Below are positions 37,915 through 48,630 of a stretch of DNA of 64,000 bases, in pieces. Source of the stretch: Bacillus carboniphilus (GTDB taxonomy: Bacteria > Bacillota > Bacilli > Bacillales > JC228); the NCBI RefSeq assembly GCF_039522365.1, contig NZ_BAAADJ010000023.1, positions 62,001-126,000 on the forward strand. Reading direction: 5' to 3'. Numbering within the stretch: the first letter of the stretch is position 1; the number at the start of each line of letters is the position of its first letter. The position numbers and the translations under genes were made by a program. The notes below the pieces were generated by a model. It was not told the DNA's origin, did not search any database, and saw only the letters and a program-made list of their open reading frames with translations.

Positions 37915-40900
37915 ATGTCTTACGTCCATCTCTATGTACAAAGTGCTTATAGTTTACTTCAAAGTTCATTATCAATAGAAACAATAGTAAGTGAAGCGAA
38001 AAACAAAGGGTTTTCATCCATCGCTTTGACCGATTACCAGGTCTTGTATGGTGCAATCCCGTTCTATAAGGAATGTAAAAAACAAGGGATTAAACCGATT
38101 ATAGGACTGACGATTGATGTAGAGGGGGATCATCTCCACCCAACCAATCGAATGGTTTTACTTGCTAAAAGTTATACAGGGTATCAATCACTCGTAAAAA
38201 TATCAAGTGCTATACAAACACAGGAAAAAACAAGTTTACCTTTAAAATGGCTTAAAGCTTACAACCAAGATTTAATTGGAATTTTGGCTGAGATTCCTAT
38301 GCATACAAAGAACAATCAAGAAGCTGCAGACAACTCTTTGCTCTCGCTTTTTAGCCAGTGTTTTCAACCTAATTCCTTCTATCTTGGAATCCAAAAAGAT
38401 GTACTTCAAAAACTGGAGCATGTCGTTGAGGACTGTATGAATCACTATAAATGTGTTGCCCTCCAACCGGTTCGTTATAGTAATCCAGAAGATGCTTTTG
38501 TTTATCGTTGTTTAACAGCGATTCGGGATGGAGTTAAACTTGCCGACCAAGGGGAGGATTTGAATTGGACGAAAGGGTTTGACCTCAAACCACTTCAAGA
38601 AGTCGTGGAATCCTATCAAGAGTATCCAGACCTGTTAGAAAATGTAGTACATGTTGCAAATCAATGTAACATAGAGTTACAAAGTCAGGATGTTCAATTA
38701 CCTAAATATCCGGTTCCTAATGGTCAAACTTCAGATAGCTACCTGGAGACATTGTGTAAACAAGGACTTGAAAGTAGGGGGAATGCTGGTAAAGGTGATT
38801 ACGAATCTCGCTTAAAATTTGAGTTATCGATAATAAAGAAACTTGGATATAGTGATTACTTCTTAATCGTATGGGATTTTATGAAGTATGCACATGAAAA
38901 TCATATTTTAACAGGACCAGGAAGAGGTTCCGCAGCGGGATCACTTGTTTCCTATGTGCTTCATATCACGGATGTGGACCCAATCGAGCATAATCTATTA
39001 TTTGAAAGATTCTTGAATCCAGATAGAGTCTCTATGCCTGATATCGATATCGATTTCCCCGATCATAAAAGGGACCAGGTGATAGATTATGTTGTGAATA
39101 AATATGGAAAAAACCGAGTTGCTCAGATTATTACATATGGAACTTTTGCCACGAAGGCAGCGCTCCGTGATGTCGCACGAATATTCAGTTTTGGCACGAG
39201 TGAGTTAGAAACCCTGTCAAAATGGGTATCGATGTCACAGGGAAGGTCCTTGAGTGAAGTCTATAAGAAATCAGAGCCGTTACGGAAATGGGTAGAAGAA
39301 GATCCTTTACATAAAAAACTGCTAGAAACAGCGATTAAAATAGAAGGTTTACCGAGACATACCTCTACACATGCGGCTGGGGTTGTCATGTCAGACTTTC
39401 CTTTGACAGATTTAATCCCATTACAAGGACATCAAGGGGAAGTATTCCTTACTCAGTATCCCATGGAGATTTTAGAGGAGCTAGGGCTATTAAAAATGGA
39501 TTTCTTAGGCTTAAGAAATCTAACGATATTAGAAATGATTCTTCAATCTATCAAGCAAACAACTGGAGAAAAACTCGAACTAAAAAATCTACCCCCTCAG
39601 GATGAAAAAACATTTCGTTTATTAGCTGAGGGAAGAACATCTGGGATTTTTCAACTTGAATCAGATGGGATGAAAAGGGTCCTCCAGAGACTAAAGCCAA
39701 CTAGTTTTGAAGACATCGTAGCTGTTAATGCCTTATATCGACCAGGTCCTATGGAGAATATACCTACTTTTATTGCTCGTAAAAATGGGGAAGAGCCCAT
39801 TGAGTATTGGCATGAAGATATTAAAACTATACTAGAACCAACTTATGGAGTGCTAGTTTATCAAGAACAAATCATGCAAGTAGCTTCACAAATGGCGGGT
39901 TTTTCTCTAGGTGAAGCGGACCTTTTGAGACGAGCTGTAGGAAAGAAAAAGAAAGAAGTACTTGATCAAGAGCGAGATCACTTTGTAAATGGTGCAACTC
40001 GTAAAGGTTACGATATAAAGACAGCTAACCATGTATATGATTTAATTGTTCGTTTTGCCAATTATGGATTTAATAGAAGCCACGCCGTTGCTTATAGCTT
40101 AATCGCCTATCAACTTGCTTATTTAAAAACACATTACCCATTGCCATTTATGGCAGCGTTATTGACTTCTGTAATAGGCAATGAAGAAAAAACAAAACAA
40201 TATATTCAGGAGCTAAAAGAATATGGATATAAGCTGTATCCACCATCCATTAAGAAAAGTGGGTATACCTATTTAGTAGAAAAAGATGGACTTCGTTTCC
40301 CTATTTCAGCAATCAAAGGTGTTGGTGCCTCTGCCGTTAGGGATATCTTTAGAGTTAGGAAAACAGAAAAGATTGGAGATTTATTTGATTTTGTTTTACA
40401 TGTATCTCCCAAAGCCGTGAATAGGAAGACACTCGAAAGCTTGATCTACTCAGGAGCGTTTGACGACTTTAATGAAACGAGAGCTACCTTATTAGCTTCA
40501 GTAGATTCGGCCCTTGAATACGCAAATTTAGTAAAACCCAAAGAAGGCGAGATGGAGCTCTTCTCGGAAGAAGCCCTGTTTTTAAAACCGAAGTACCATG
40601 TGATGGAGGAAATTCCTGTTGATAGTATTTTAGAGCACGAAAAAAGAGTGGTCGGTTTCTTTGTCTCAAAACATCCCATTTCACCTTACAAAGGGCAATT
40701 AGCAGAGCTAGGGGCAGTTCCTATTACCGCACTAAAAGAAGGAGATAAATCTGCTAGAGCTGGTGTTTTTATTTCCGGAGTACGGACAATTCGAACCAAG
40801 AAAGGCGAAGTGATGGCCTTTTTATCTTTAAGTGACGATTCAGGTGAAATAGATGCTGTTGTTTTTCCGAGCAGCTATAAAAAATACTCATCTCAAGTTT

Positions 40901-41232
40901 TTGAAGGGAATTTAGTATGTGTAATTGGGAATGTAGATCGTAGGGATGGGAAACTGCAGTTCATAGTAAATGACATATATAGTAGAGAAGAATGGGAAGA
41001 GAAAAAGGGACAAGTTCGAAAGCTTTATATTCATATAGTAAATAAAGAAAACCTATGGGAATTAAAATCAATTTTATTAAAATCAAAAGGAAGCGTGCCG
41101 GTTATCTTAATTTATTCGGAACCGAAGAAAACGATTCAGTTAAACCGTGAATATTGGGTTACACCAACGCCTTCACTGCTACAAGAACTACGAGAATTAG
41201 TAGGAAAAGATGAAGTTATTTTGAGAAGTTAA
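37915..41232 (+). CDS. dnaE: DNA polymerase III alpha subunit DnaE
   Basis: 1105 aa (B. subtilis 1115), the error-prone polymerase that extends primers before PolC takes over. PHP domain at 1-205, palm with PDIDIDFP (D376, D378), tandem HhH, and a C-terminal OB domain (about 930-1020, FISGVRTIRTKKGEVMAFL). The PHP motif VHLYVQSAYS has Gln where relatives have the second His, and ALTDYQ replaces ALTDDH, so its metal site is degraded. The start at ATG 37915 follows AAAGGAGTGG; the frame extends 40 codons upstream without a better site. Confidence 0.96.
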   Translation: MSYVHLYVQSAYSLLQSSLSIETIVSEAKNKGFSSIALTDYQVLYGAIPFYKECKKQGIKPIIGLTIDVEGDHLHPTNRMVLLAKSYTGYQSLVKISSAIQTQEKTSLPLKWLKAYNQDLIGILAEIPMHTKNNQEAADNSLLSLFSQCFQPNSFYLGIQKDVLQKLEHVVEDCMNHYKCVALQPVRYSNPEDAFVYRCLTAIRDGVKLADQGEDLNWTKGFDLKPLQEVVESYQEYPDLLENVVHVANQCNIELQSQDVQLPKYPVPNGQTSDSYLETLCKQGLESRGNAGKGDYESRLKFELSIIKKLGYSDYFLIVWDFMKYAHENHILTGPGRGSAAGSLVSYVLHITDVDPIEHNLLFERFLNPDRVSMPDIDIDFPDHKRDQVIDYVVNKYGKNRVAQIITYGTFATKAALRDVARIFSFGTSELETLSKWVSMSQGRSLSEVYKKSEPLRKWVEEDPLHKKLLETAIKIEGLPRHTSTHAAGVVMSDFPLTDLIPLQGHQGEVFLTQYPMEILEELGLLKMDFLGLRNLTILEMILQSIKQTTGEKLELKNLPPQDEKTFRLLAEGRTSGIFQLESDGMKRVLQRLKPTSFEDIVAVNALYRPGPMENIPTFIARKNGEEPIEYWHEDIKTILEPTYGVLVYQEQIMQVASQMAGFSLGEADLLRRAVGKKKKEVLDQERDHFVNGATRKGYDIKTANHVYDLIVRFANYGFNRSHAVAYSLIAYQLAYLKTHYPLPFMAALLTSVIGNEEKTKQYIQELKEYGYKLYPPSIKKSGYTYLVEKDGLRFPISAIKGVGASAVRDIFRVRKTEKIGDLFDFVLHVSPKAVNRKTLESLIYSGAFDDFNETRATLLASVDSALEYANLVKPKEGEMELFSEEALFLKPKYHVMEEIPVDSILEHEKRVVGFFVSKHPISPYKGQLAELGAVPITALKEGDKSARAGVFISGVRTIRTKKGEVMAFLSLSDDSGEIDAVVFPSSYKKYSSQVFEGNLVCVIGNVDRRDGKLQFIVNDIYSREEWEEKKGQVRKLYIHIVNKENLWELKSILLKSKGSVPVILIYSEPKKTIQLNREYWVTPTPSLLQELRELVGKDEVILRS

Positions 41233-41279
41233 TTCTTTACATTATTCGTAGAATCGTTTATTGTTTTAATATAAATCGT

Positions 41280-41292
41280 GTGGTCAGACCAC
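41280..41292 (+). promoter_or_regulatory. Candidate FadR/PdhR-type operator in the ytsJ leader
   Basis: GTGGTC-A-GACCAC is a perfect 6+1+6 palindrome containing TGGTCAGACCA, the TGGTNNNACCA form bound by the FadR subfamily of GntR regulators. A possible promoter TTTACA-17-TATTGT (41236-41264) lies just upstream, so a bound repressor would block early transcription. A second hairpin AGAAGAT/ATCTTCT (41300-41316) follows. A FadR-type gene is encoded right after ytsJ. Confidence 0.6.
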
Positions 41293-41355
41293 CGTCGATA
41301 GAAGATTATATCTTCTTAGACAAGCAGCTTCTATGACAGAAGGAGTGGAATTCCA

Positions 41356-42594
41356 TTGACATTAAGAGAAGAAGCACTACATATGCACAGAGTGCATAAA
41401 GGAAAACTTGAATCGAAGTCTAAAGTACAAGTACGTAATGCTAAGGATCTAAGCCTAGCTTATTCACCTGGTGTTGCTGAGCCTTGTAAAGTTATATATG
41501 ATAAGCCAGAAACTGTATATGATTTTACAATGAAAGGGAATATGGTTGCTGTTGTTTCTGATGGAACAGCTGTGTTAGGACTAGGAAATATTGGACCGGA
41601 AGCAGCTTTGCCTGTTATGGAAGGAAAAGCAGTACTATTTAAGAGTTTTGCAGGCGTAGATGCATTTCCAATTTGTTTAAATACTACTGATGTAGACAAA
41701 ATTGTGGAAACTGTAAAACTACTTGAACCTACTTTTGGTGGAGTTAACTTAGAGGATATTGCGGCTCCTAATTGTTTTGAAGTAGAAGAACGATTAAAGA
41801 AAGAGACGAATATTCCTATTTTCCATGATGACCAACATGGTACAGCCATTGTAACCGCTGCAGGACTAGTCAATGCATTAAAATTAGTGAACAAAAGCAT
41901 GTCTGAAATTAAAGTGGTGGCTAACGGAGCGGGTGCTGCAGGTATCGCTATTATCAAGCTCTTGTATCATTTTGGTGTAAGAGATATTATAATGTGTGAT
42001 TCAAAAGGAGCAATCTACGAAGGCCGTCCATTCGGAATGAATGATATTAAAGCACAAGTAGCGACTTTTACAAATAGAAATAGAGAAGAAGGTTCTTTAG
42101 AAGATGTTATTAAAGGGGCAGATGTCTTTATTGGGGTATCTGTTGCAGGAGCCCTAACAAAAGAGATGGTAGAGTCGATGAATGATAACTCTATTATTTT
42201 TGCTATGGCTAACCCAGTACCTGAGATTATGCCAGAAGATGCAAAGGCTGCTGGAGCTACTGTCATCGGTACAGGTCGTTCTGATTTTCCAAACCAGGTG
42301 AACAATGTCTTAGCTTTCCCTGGAATATTCAGAGGTGCATTAGACGTAAGAGCTACACACATCAATGAAAAGATGAAAATTGCTGCAGTAAAAGCGATTG
42401 CTGATTTAATCACTGCAGATGAATTGAATGCTGACTACGTAATTCCAGGACCTTTTGATCCAAGAGTTGCTCCGGCTGTTGCTTCAGCTGTTGCTAAAGC
42501 AGCTATGGAAACAGGTGTAGCTCGTATAAAAGTAGACCCAGAGGAAGTGCGACGTAAAACAGAACAACTTTCTGCTATCGGAAAAAGTGAGTGA
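41356..42594 (+). CDS. ytsJ: NADP-dependent malic enzyme YtsJ
   Basis: 412 aa. It decarboxylates malate to pyruvate, the main malic enzyme of B. subtilis on malate. SYSPGVAEPC-like AYSPGVAEPCK, the metal region PIFHDDQHGTA, and the Rossmann motif VANGAGAAGIA are present. TTG start, with AGAAGGAG about 10 nt upstream. The leader carries a FadR-type operator and the next gene overlaps or abuts the stop. Malate-derived NADPH and pyruvate would feed accDA downstream. Confidence 0.95.
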   Translation: MTLREEALHMHRVHKGKLESKSKVQVRNAKDLSLAYSPGVAEPCKVIYDKPETVYDFTMKGNMVAVVSDGTAVLGLGNIGPEAALPVMEGKAVLFKSFAGVDAFPICLNTTDVDKIVETVKLLEPTFGGVNLEDIAAPNCFEVEERLKKETNIPIFHDDQHGTAIVTAAGLVNALKLVNKSMSEIKVVANGAGAAGIAIIKLLYHFGVRDIIMCDSKGAIYEGRPFGMNDIKAQVATFTNRNREEGSLEDVIKGADVFIGVSVAGALTKEMVESMNDNSIIFAMANPVPEIMPEDAKAAGATVIGTGRSDFPNQVNNVLAFPGIFRGALDVRATHINEKMKIAAVKAIADLITADELNADYVIPGPFDPRVAPAVASAVAKAAMETGVARIKVDPEEVRRKTEQLSAIGKSE

Positions 42595-42601
42595 TCATCG
42601 C

Positions 42602-43201
42602 GTGACAATGAAGCCAGCGACAAAGGTATATATTGAAATCGTAGAACACCTTAGGGATATGATTGCCAAAGATGGTTTTGGCCCTGGAGATCGTATCCCT
42701 TCAGAAAGAGAACTTTCTGAAAAACTAGGTTTTGGAAGATCCAGTGTACGAGAAGCTCTACGTGCATTGGAGTTATTAGGCCTAATCGAAACTCGCCGTG
42801 GTGAAGGAACCTTTTTAAGAGACTTTCAAGAGCACCAACTTGTTGAGCTTTTGGGAACTTTCATCCTGCAGGACTTTAAAGTTCAGAACGATGCACTAGA
42901 ATGCAAAGCAATGATTGAAAAAAGTTGCTTAGAATTGATATTTATGAAAGACAAAATTGCGGTAATATCACCTAACCTAACTAATCATTCTTCTTATGAC
43001 GAAATGATGTCTGAAATAGTAGAAGTAGCTGATAATCGTTTGCTGTCTAAAATCTGGAAGATTCTAGCTGGATATGTTACTTCATATCAATTAGAACAAG
43101 CAGACCAACAAAGAATGAAATCCTTCGTCCATGCATTTCAAAAATCAGACCAGGATGAAATAATGAAAGCATTTGCTGAAATGCATAATTTGTCGAAGTG
43201 A
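42602..43201 (+). CDS. FadR-subfamily GntR transcriptional regulator
   Basis: About 199 aa. The GntR winged helix covers about 8-75 (YIEIVEHLRDMIAKDG, PSERELSEKLGFGRSSVREALRALELLGLIETRRGEGTF read in parts). The C-terminal domain is short (about 115 residues) and helical, weakly FCD-like. I prefer the GTG at 42602; a GTG at 42587 inside ytsJ is also possible. It lies between ytsJ and accD, where B. subtilis has no regulator as I recall. Probable targets are its own operon via the palindrome at 41280, and perhaps accDA. The effector is unknown. Confidence 0.85.
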   Translation: MTMKPATKVYIEIVEHLRDMIAKDGFGPGDRIPSERELSEKLGFGRSSVREALRALELLGLIETRRGEGTFLRDFQEHQLVELLGTFILQDFKVQNDALECKAMIEKSCLELIFMKDKIAVISPNLTNHSSYDEMMSEIVEVADNRLLSKIWKILAGYVTSYQLEQADQQRMKSFVHAFQKSDQDEIMKAFAEMHNLSK

Positions 43202-43311
43202 AGACGACAAATAACTACAACATTTATACCGAAGCTCTAGTACAGTAAAAAAATGTACTCAGTGACTAAGGAATCTATATAATTGGACAAGCTTTAAAAA
43301 GTTGTCGTCTT
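43201..43311 (+). promoter_or_regulatory. accDA promoter region with two inverted repeats
   Basis: AAGACGACAA (43201-43210) and TTGTCGTCTT (43302-43311) are a perfect 10-bp inverted pair bracketing the interval. Inside, AGTACA (43239-43244) and TGTACT (43254-43259) form a second dyad ending about where a -35 box belongs for TATAAT at 43278-43283. The layout suggests repressor control or looping; the factor is not known. Confidence 0.5.
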
Positions 43312-43331
43312 TAACACAAGGAGGTTTCACC

Positions 43332-44210
43332 TTGCTAAAAGATATATTTTCAAAACAAAAGAAGAAAAAATATGCAACGATCCCTTCTGAAACTGCAAAG
43401 CAAGATGTTCCAGAAGGAATTATGACCAAATGCCCATCATGCAAAAAAATTATGTTTACAAAAGAATTATCCAAAAATGAAAAAGTCTGTATTCAATGTA
43501 GCTATCATTTTCCGATGACTGCATATGAAAGAGTCGAAAGTTTATTGGATGAACATAGTTTTAAAGAGTATGATCGTGATTTGTTAACAGAAAATCCACT
43601 AGGGTTCCCTGGTTATTTAGAAAAAATAGAGCAAGACCAAAAGAAGACAGATCTAAACGAAGCCGTATTAACAGGTACTGGAGAAATTGGAAGTTTTCCT
43701 ATTTCTTTAGCTATTATGGATTCTCACTTTAGAATGGGAAGTATGGGATCTGTAGTAGGAGAGAAGATTACTCGTGCCATTGAAAGGGCTAGAGAAGAAA
43801 AAATTCCATTTGTGATTTTTACAGCTTCAGGTGGAGCTAGAATGCAGGAGAGTGTTCTAAGTTTAATGCAAATGGTCAAAACAAGTGCAGCTCTCCAAAC
43901 TTTTAGCGATGAAGGCGGACTGATCATATCTATTATGACTCACCCAACTACAGGTGGAGTATCTGCTAGTTTTGCTTCTCTAGGAGATTATAATTTTGCT
44001 GAACCTGGTGCACTCATCGGTTTTGCTGGTAGAAGGATTATCGAACAGACTATTCGAGAGGATCTCCCTGAGGATTTCCAAACAGCAGAATTTCTTCTTA
44101 AGCATGGACAGCTCGATGCTGTTATTTCTAGACTTGAGATGAAAGAAAAGCTTACTCAGATATTGGATATACACTGTGCAAGGAGGGAGCTTGAATGGCT
44201 GGAGAATTAG
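43332..44210 (+). CDS. accD: Acetyl-CoA carboxylase carboxyltransferase subunit beta
   Basis: 292 aa. N-terminal zinc ribbon with C34, C37, C53 and C56, then the crotonase-like carboxyltransferase core ([22 protein letters not shown]). With AccA it moves CO2 from carboxybiotin to acetyl-CoA. TTG start at 43332 behind AAGGAGG, giving [12 protein letters not shown] as in relatives; the longer frame is unsupported. It overlaps accA by 16 bp. Confidence 0.96.
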   Translation: MLKDIFSKQKKKKYATIPSETAKQDVPEGIMTKCPSCKKIMFTKELSKNEKVCIQCSYHFPMTAYERVESLLDEHSFKEYDRDLLTENPLGFPGYLEKIEQDQKKTDLNEAVLTGTGEIGSFPISLAIMDSHFRMGSMGSVVGEKITRAIERAREEKIPFVIFTASGGARMQESVLSLMQMVKTSAALQTFSDEGGLIISIMTHPTTGGVSASFASLGDYNFAEPGALIGFAGRRIIEQTIREDLPEDFQTAEFLLKHGQLDAVISRLEMKEKLTQILDIHCARRELEWLEN

Positions 44211-45175
44211 AATTTGAAAAGCCGATAACGGAGCTTAAAAATAAAATTCAAGAGCTTAAGGCTTTTACTCAAAAGTCCGATGTAGATCTCACGGATGAAA
44301 TTGAAAAGCTTGAAAATCGTTTATTAAAGCTAGAACAAGATATATATAGTCACTTAAAGCCTTGGGATCGAGTCCAAATAGCCCGACATCCCAGCAGGCC
44401 AACGACTTTAGATTATATTTCTTACCTTTTCCAGGACTTTTTTGAATGTCATGGAGACCGTCTTTATGGAGATGATGAAGCCATCGTAAGTGGAATAGCT
44501 ACCTTCCATGGTCTTCCTGTTACCATCATTGGTCATCAAAGAGGAAAAGATACGAAAGAAAATATTAGACGTAATTTCGGGATGCCTCATCCTGAGGGTT
44601 ACCGTAAAGCTTTACGTTTAATGAAACAAGCGGAAAAGTTCAATCGTCCAGTTATTTGTTTCCTCGATACGAAAGGTGCTTACCCTGGTAAAGCAGCTGA
44701 AGAAAGAGGGCAAAGCGAAGCAATCGCTCGAAATTTATTTGAAATGGCTGGATTAAAAACTCCGATTATTTGTGTTGTCATTGGAGAAGGTGCTAGTGGT
44801 GGAGCTCTTGCGATTGGTGTTGGAAACCATGTACACATGCTCGAAAATTCATGGTATTCCGTCATTTCGCCAGAAGGAGCTGCTGCACTTCTGTGGAAGG
44901 ATTCGACTCAGGCTAAGAAAGCTGCAGAATCTATGAAAATCACCGCTCCTGACTTAAAAGAACTTGGAATTATTGATGAGATTATCCCTGAGGTTCGTGG
45001 CGGTGCCCATCACGACGCAAGAAAACAGGCTGAAGAAATTGATAAGGTACTGATTAATTCTTTGCGTGAGCTGTATCCATTATCCGTAGAAGAACTCCTA
45101 ACTCAACGATACGAAAAATACAGAAAAATGGGAGCTTTTTCTTCCAAAATGGAAGCATCTCCTGTTAAAGCATAG
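44195..45175 (+). CDS. accA: Acetyl-CoA carboxylase carboxyltransferase subunit alpha
   Basis: 326 aa. Starts [18 protein letters not shown]; core segments are PDYI-like [31 protein letters not shown]-type [17 protein letters not shown], and [14 protein letters not shown] for the oxyanion region. AAGGAGGGAG inside the accD end serves as its ribosome site. Second gene of accDA, followed by a terminator before pfkA. Confidence 0.97.
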   Translation: MAGELEFEKPITELKNKIQELKAFTQKSDVDLTDEIEKLENRLLKLEQDIYSHLKPWDRVQIARHPSRPTTLDYISYLFQDFFECHGDRLYGDDEAIVSGIATFHGLPVTIIGHQRGKDTKENIRRNFGMPHPEGYRKALRLMKQAEKFNRPVICFLDTKGAYPGKAAEERGQSEAIARNLFEMAGLKTPIICVVIGEGASGGALAIGVGNHVHMLENSWYSVISPEGAAALLWKDSTQAKKAAESMKITAPDLKELGIIDEIIPEVRGGAHHDARKQAEEIDKVLINSLRELYPLSVEELLTQRYEKYRKMGAFSSKMEASPVKA

Positions 45176-45193
45176 GGTTGTTTAAGAGATAAG

Positions 45194-45219
45194 AGTCTGG
45201 GTAAAACCAGGCTTTTTTC
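45194..45219 (+). terminator. Terminator of accDA
   Basis: AGTCTGG/CCAGGCT stem (one G-U), 6-nt loop, six T. Confidence 0.8.
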
Positions 45220-45232
45220 TGTTAAATAATGA

Positions 45233-45248
45233 AAGGTAGCGCTTTCAA
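45233..45248 (-). promoter_or_regulatory. Candidate cre upstream of pfkA-pyk
   Basis: Reverse strand TTGAAAGCGCTACCTT fits the cre pattern WTGNAANCGNWNNCAW with one mismatch. It ends 42 bp upstream of the -35 box below, a position compatible with CcpA activation. Confidence 0.5.
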
Positions 45249-45290
45249 TTTAACGATAATTATGTATATTTCAAAATGGGTTTGATTTTA

Positions 45291-45319
45291 TTGAGATAGA
45301 AGATTCTTCATGTTATGTT
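45291..45319 (+). promoter_or_regulatory. Candidate sigma-A promoter of pfkA-pyk
   Basis: TTGAGA, 17-bp spacer, TATGTT with an extended TG motif. Confidence 0.6.
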
Positions 45320-45388
45320 AAAAATATTATAAGCTCATACTACATATGTACATTAAAGTTCGAGAAAAGCATGATGAATATACGATGA

Positions 45389-46360
<972 letters not shown>

Positions 46361-46387
46361 GTTCAAAAGCTTTAGGAGGAAAAAATA

Positions 46388-48145
46388 ATGAGAAAAACAA
46401 AGATCGTTTGTACAATTGGTCCTGCCAGCGAAAGTGTTGAAATGCTAACCAAGCTTATCGATGCAGGTATGAATGTAGCTCGTTTAAACTTTTCACATGG
46501 TGACCATCAAGAACACGGCCAAAGAATTCAAAATATCCGTGAAGCTGTGAAGGCAACTGGAAAAAAAGTAGCGATTTTATTAGATACGAAAGGTCCAGAA
46601 ATCCGAACACATAATATGCAGGGTGGAGCAATCGAGCTTAAGACAGGCGAGACCACTATTGTTTCAATGACTGAAGTAGAAGGAACTCCTGAAAAATTTT
46701 CTGTTACGTATACAGGACTTATTGAAGATGTGCATATCGGCTCCAAAATCTTATTAGATGACGGTCTTATTGGGCTAGAGGTTATTAAAATCGATCTAGA
46801 TGCTAAAGAGATACATACAAAAGTATTGAATAATGGGACATTAAAAAATAAAAAAGGTGTGAATGTACCTGGGGTTTCTGTTAACTTGCCAGGTATCACA
46901 GAAAAAGATGCAAGTGATATCATTTTTGGAATTGAGCAAGGTGTGGACTTTATTGCTGCTTCTTTCGTACGTCGTGCATCTGATGTGCTGGAAATTAGAC
47001 AACTTCTAGAAGAAAAAAACGCAAATATTCATATTATCCCTAAAATCGAAAATCAAGAAGGTGTCGATAACATCGATGAAATTCTTGAGGTATCTGATGG
47101 GTTAATGGTTGCTCGTGGCGACTTAGGAGTTGAAATCCCAGCTGAGGAGGTACCACTTGTTCAAAAAGAGCTAATCCGTAAATGTAATGCTCAAGCAAAG
47201 CCGGTTATTACAGCGACTCAAATGCTTGACTCTATGCAACGTAATCCCAGACCAACTCGAGCTGAAGCAAGTGATGTAGCTAACGCAATTTTTGATGGTA
47301 CAGATGCTATTATGTTATCTGGTGAAACCGCCGCTGGACAATACCCAGTTGAAGCTGTTCAAACGATGCATAATATTGCTTCCAGAACAGAGCAAGCTCT
47401 TTCACATAAAGAGATTTTAAGCAACCGTAGTAAAGAAACGGGACATACCATTACAGACGCAATTGGACAATCTGTAGCTCACACTGCATTGAACTTAGAT
47501 GTCAATGCTATTGTGACACCAACTGAAAGTGGACATACGGCAAGAATGATCTCGAAGTACCGTCCGAAGTCACCAATCGTTGCTGTGACCCATTCAGAAG
47601 ATGTGGCTAGAAAATTATCTTTAGTCTGGGGCGTCCATTCAGAGCTCGGTAAAAAAGCAAAAACAACCGATGAAATGCTTTCTGTAGCCGTTGAAGAAAG
47701 CCTGAACAGTGGAATTGTTAAGCATGGTGACTTAGTTGTTATCACAGCAGGTGTTCCTGTTGGCGAAGCGGGTACAACGAACATTATGAAAATCCATATC
47801 GTCGGTGATATTTTAGGAAAAGGCCAAGGCCTTGGGAGAAAAACGGCTTATGGTAAAGTTGTTGTGGCAAGAAATAGTGAGGAAGCCTTAGCTAAAGTAA
47901 AAGAAGGCTCTATTTTAGTGACAATTGGTTCTGACCGTGAGATGGTCCCTGCAATTGAAAAATGTGCAGCACTTGTGACTGAAGAAGGTGGCTTAACGAG
48001 CCATGCAGCAGTAGTCGGGTTAAATTTAGGAATTCCAGTTATTGTCGGCCTTGAGAATGCAACGAAAATCTTAAAAGACGGACAAGACGTAACTGTAGAT
48101 GGTGCAGGTGGCGTTATTTATAACGGTCACGCTAGTATTTTATAA
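46388..48145 (+). CDS. pyk: Pyruvate kinase with C-terminal PEP-utiliser-like domain
   Basis: 585 aa. Barrel motifs [21 protein letters not shown] and the [10 protein letters not shown] / [11 protein letters not shown] segments give the catalytic core (about 1-470). An extra C-terminal module (about 478-585, with the swivelling-His motif [21 protein letters not shown] read in parts) is typical of Bacillus pyruvate kinases. AGGAGG precedes the ATG. Last gene of pfkA-pyk. Confidence 0.97.
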   Translation: MRKTKIVCTIGPASESVEMLTKLIDAGMNVARLNFSHGDHQEHGQRIQNIREAVKATGKKVAILLDTKGPEIRTHNMQGGAIELKTGETTIVSMTEVEGTPEKFSVTYTGLIEDVHIGSKILLDDGLIGLEVIKIDLDAKEIHTKVLNNGTLKNKKGVNVPGVSVNLPGITEKDASDIIFGIEQGVDFIAASFVRRASDVLEIRQLLEEKNANIHIIPKIENQEGVDNIDEILEVSDGLMVARGDLGVEIPAEEVPLVQKELIRKCNAQAKPVITATQMLDSMQRNPRPTRAEASDVANAIFDGTDAIMLSGETAAGQYPVEAVQTMHNIASRTEQALSHKEILSNRSKETGHTITDAIGQSVAHTALNLDVNAIVTPTESGHTARMISKYRPKSPIVAVTHSEDVARKLSLVWGVHSELGKKAKTTDEMLSVAVEESLNSGIVKHGDLVVITAGVPVGEAGTTNIMKIHIVGDILGKGQGLGRKTAYGKVVVARNSEEALAKVKEGSILVTIGSDREMVPAIEKCAALVTEEGGLTSHAAVVGLNLGIPVIVGLENATKILKDGQDVTVDGAGGVIYNGHASIL

Positions 48146-48185
48146 AAAAGGGGAGAGGGGACTCTCTCTTCTTTTGTTCGGGAAG

Positions 48186-48217
48186 AATACCACAGTCTTA
48201 TGGGCTGTGGTATTTTT
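48186..48217 (+). terminator. Terminator of pfkA-pyk
   Basis: Perfect AATACCACAG/CTGTGGTATT stem with T run. A weaker hairpin (GAGAG/CTCTC) lies at 48153-48170. Confidence 0.88.
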
Positions 48218-48254
48218 GTGCTCATTTTTTAAGATTCATTGGTTGTTGGAGTAT

Positions 48255-48630
48255 GTGTCCCGTTTGGGAGTAGATGGAGAGTCAAACGGGACAGCTAGAG
48301 GGGGACGTGTCCTGTTTGGGGGGAGATGGAAAGTCAAACGGGACAGCAAGCATGGAACGTGTCCCGTTTGGGAGTAGATGGAGAGTCAAACGGGACAGCA
48401 AGAGGAGAACGTGTCCCGTTTGGGAGTAGATGGAGAGTCAAACGGGACAGCAAGAGGAGAACGTGTCCCGTTTGGGAGTAGATGGAGAGTCAAACGGGAC
48501 AGCAGGCAGAGAGTGTGTCCCGTTTGAGAGTAGATGAAGAGCCAAACGGGACAGCGAGAGGGGAACGTGTCCCATTTGGGAGTAGATGAAGGGTCAAACG
48601 GGACAGCAAGCATGGTGCATGTCCGGATTG
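48255..48630. repeat. 52-bp tandem hairpin array, family A (7 units plus a remnant)
   Basis: Units start at 48255, 48307, 48359, 48411, 48463, 48515 and 48567, exactly 52 bp apart, with a truncated eighth at 48619. Each has TGTCCCGTTTG and CAAACGGGACA (11-bp inverted arms) around a 16-nt purine-rich loop, then a variable 11-nt linker. Units 3, 4 and 5 share an identical arm-loop-arm core; units 2, 6 and 7 carry a few changes. It lies in a 780-bp gene-free gap between pyk and fxsA. Confidence 0.95.

Noticed and set aside
41460-42413. Long reverse-strand frames inside ytsJ, and similar ones inside pyk, icd, mdh and accA
   Set aside because: They lie opposite well-conserved genes, have no ribosome sites, and follow from codon bias of the sense strand.
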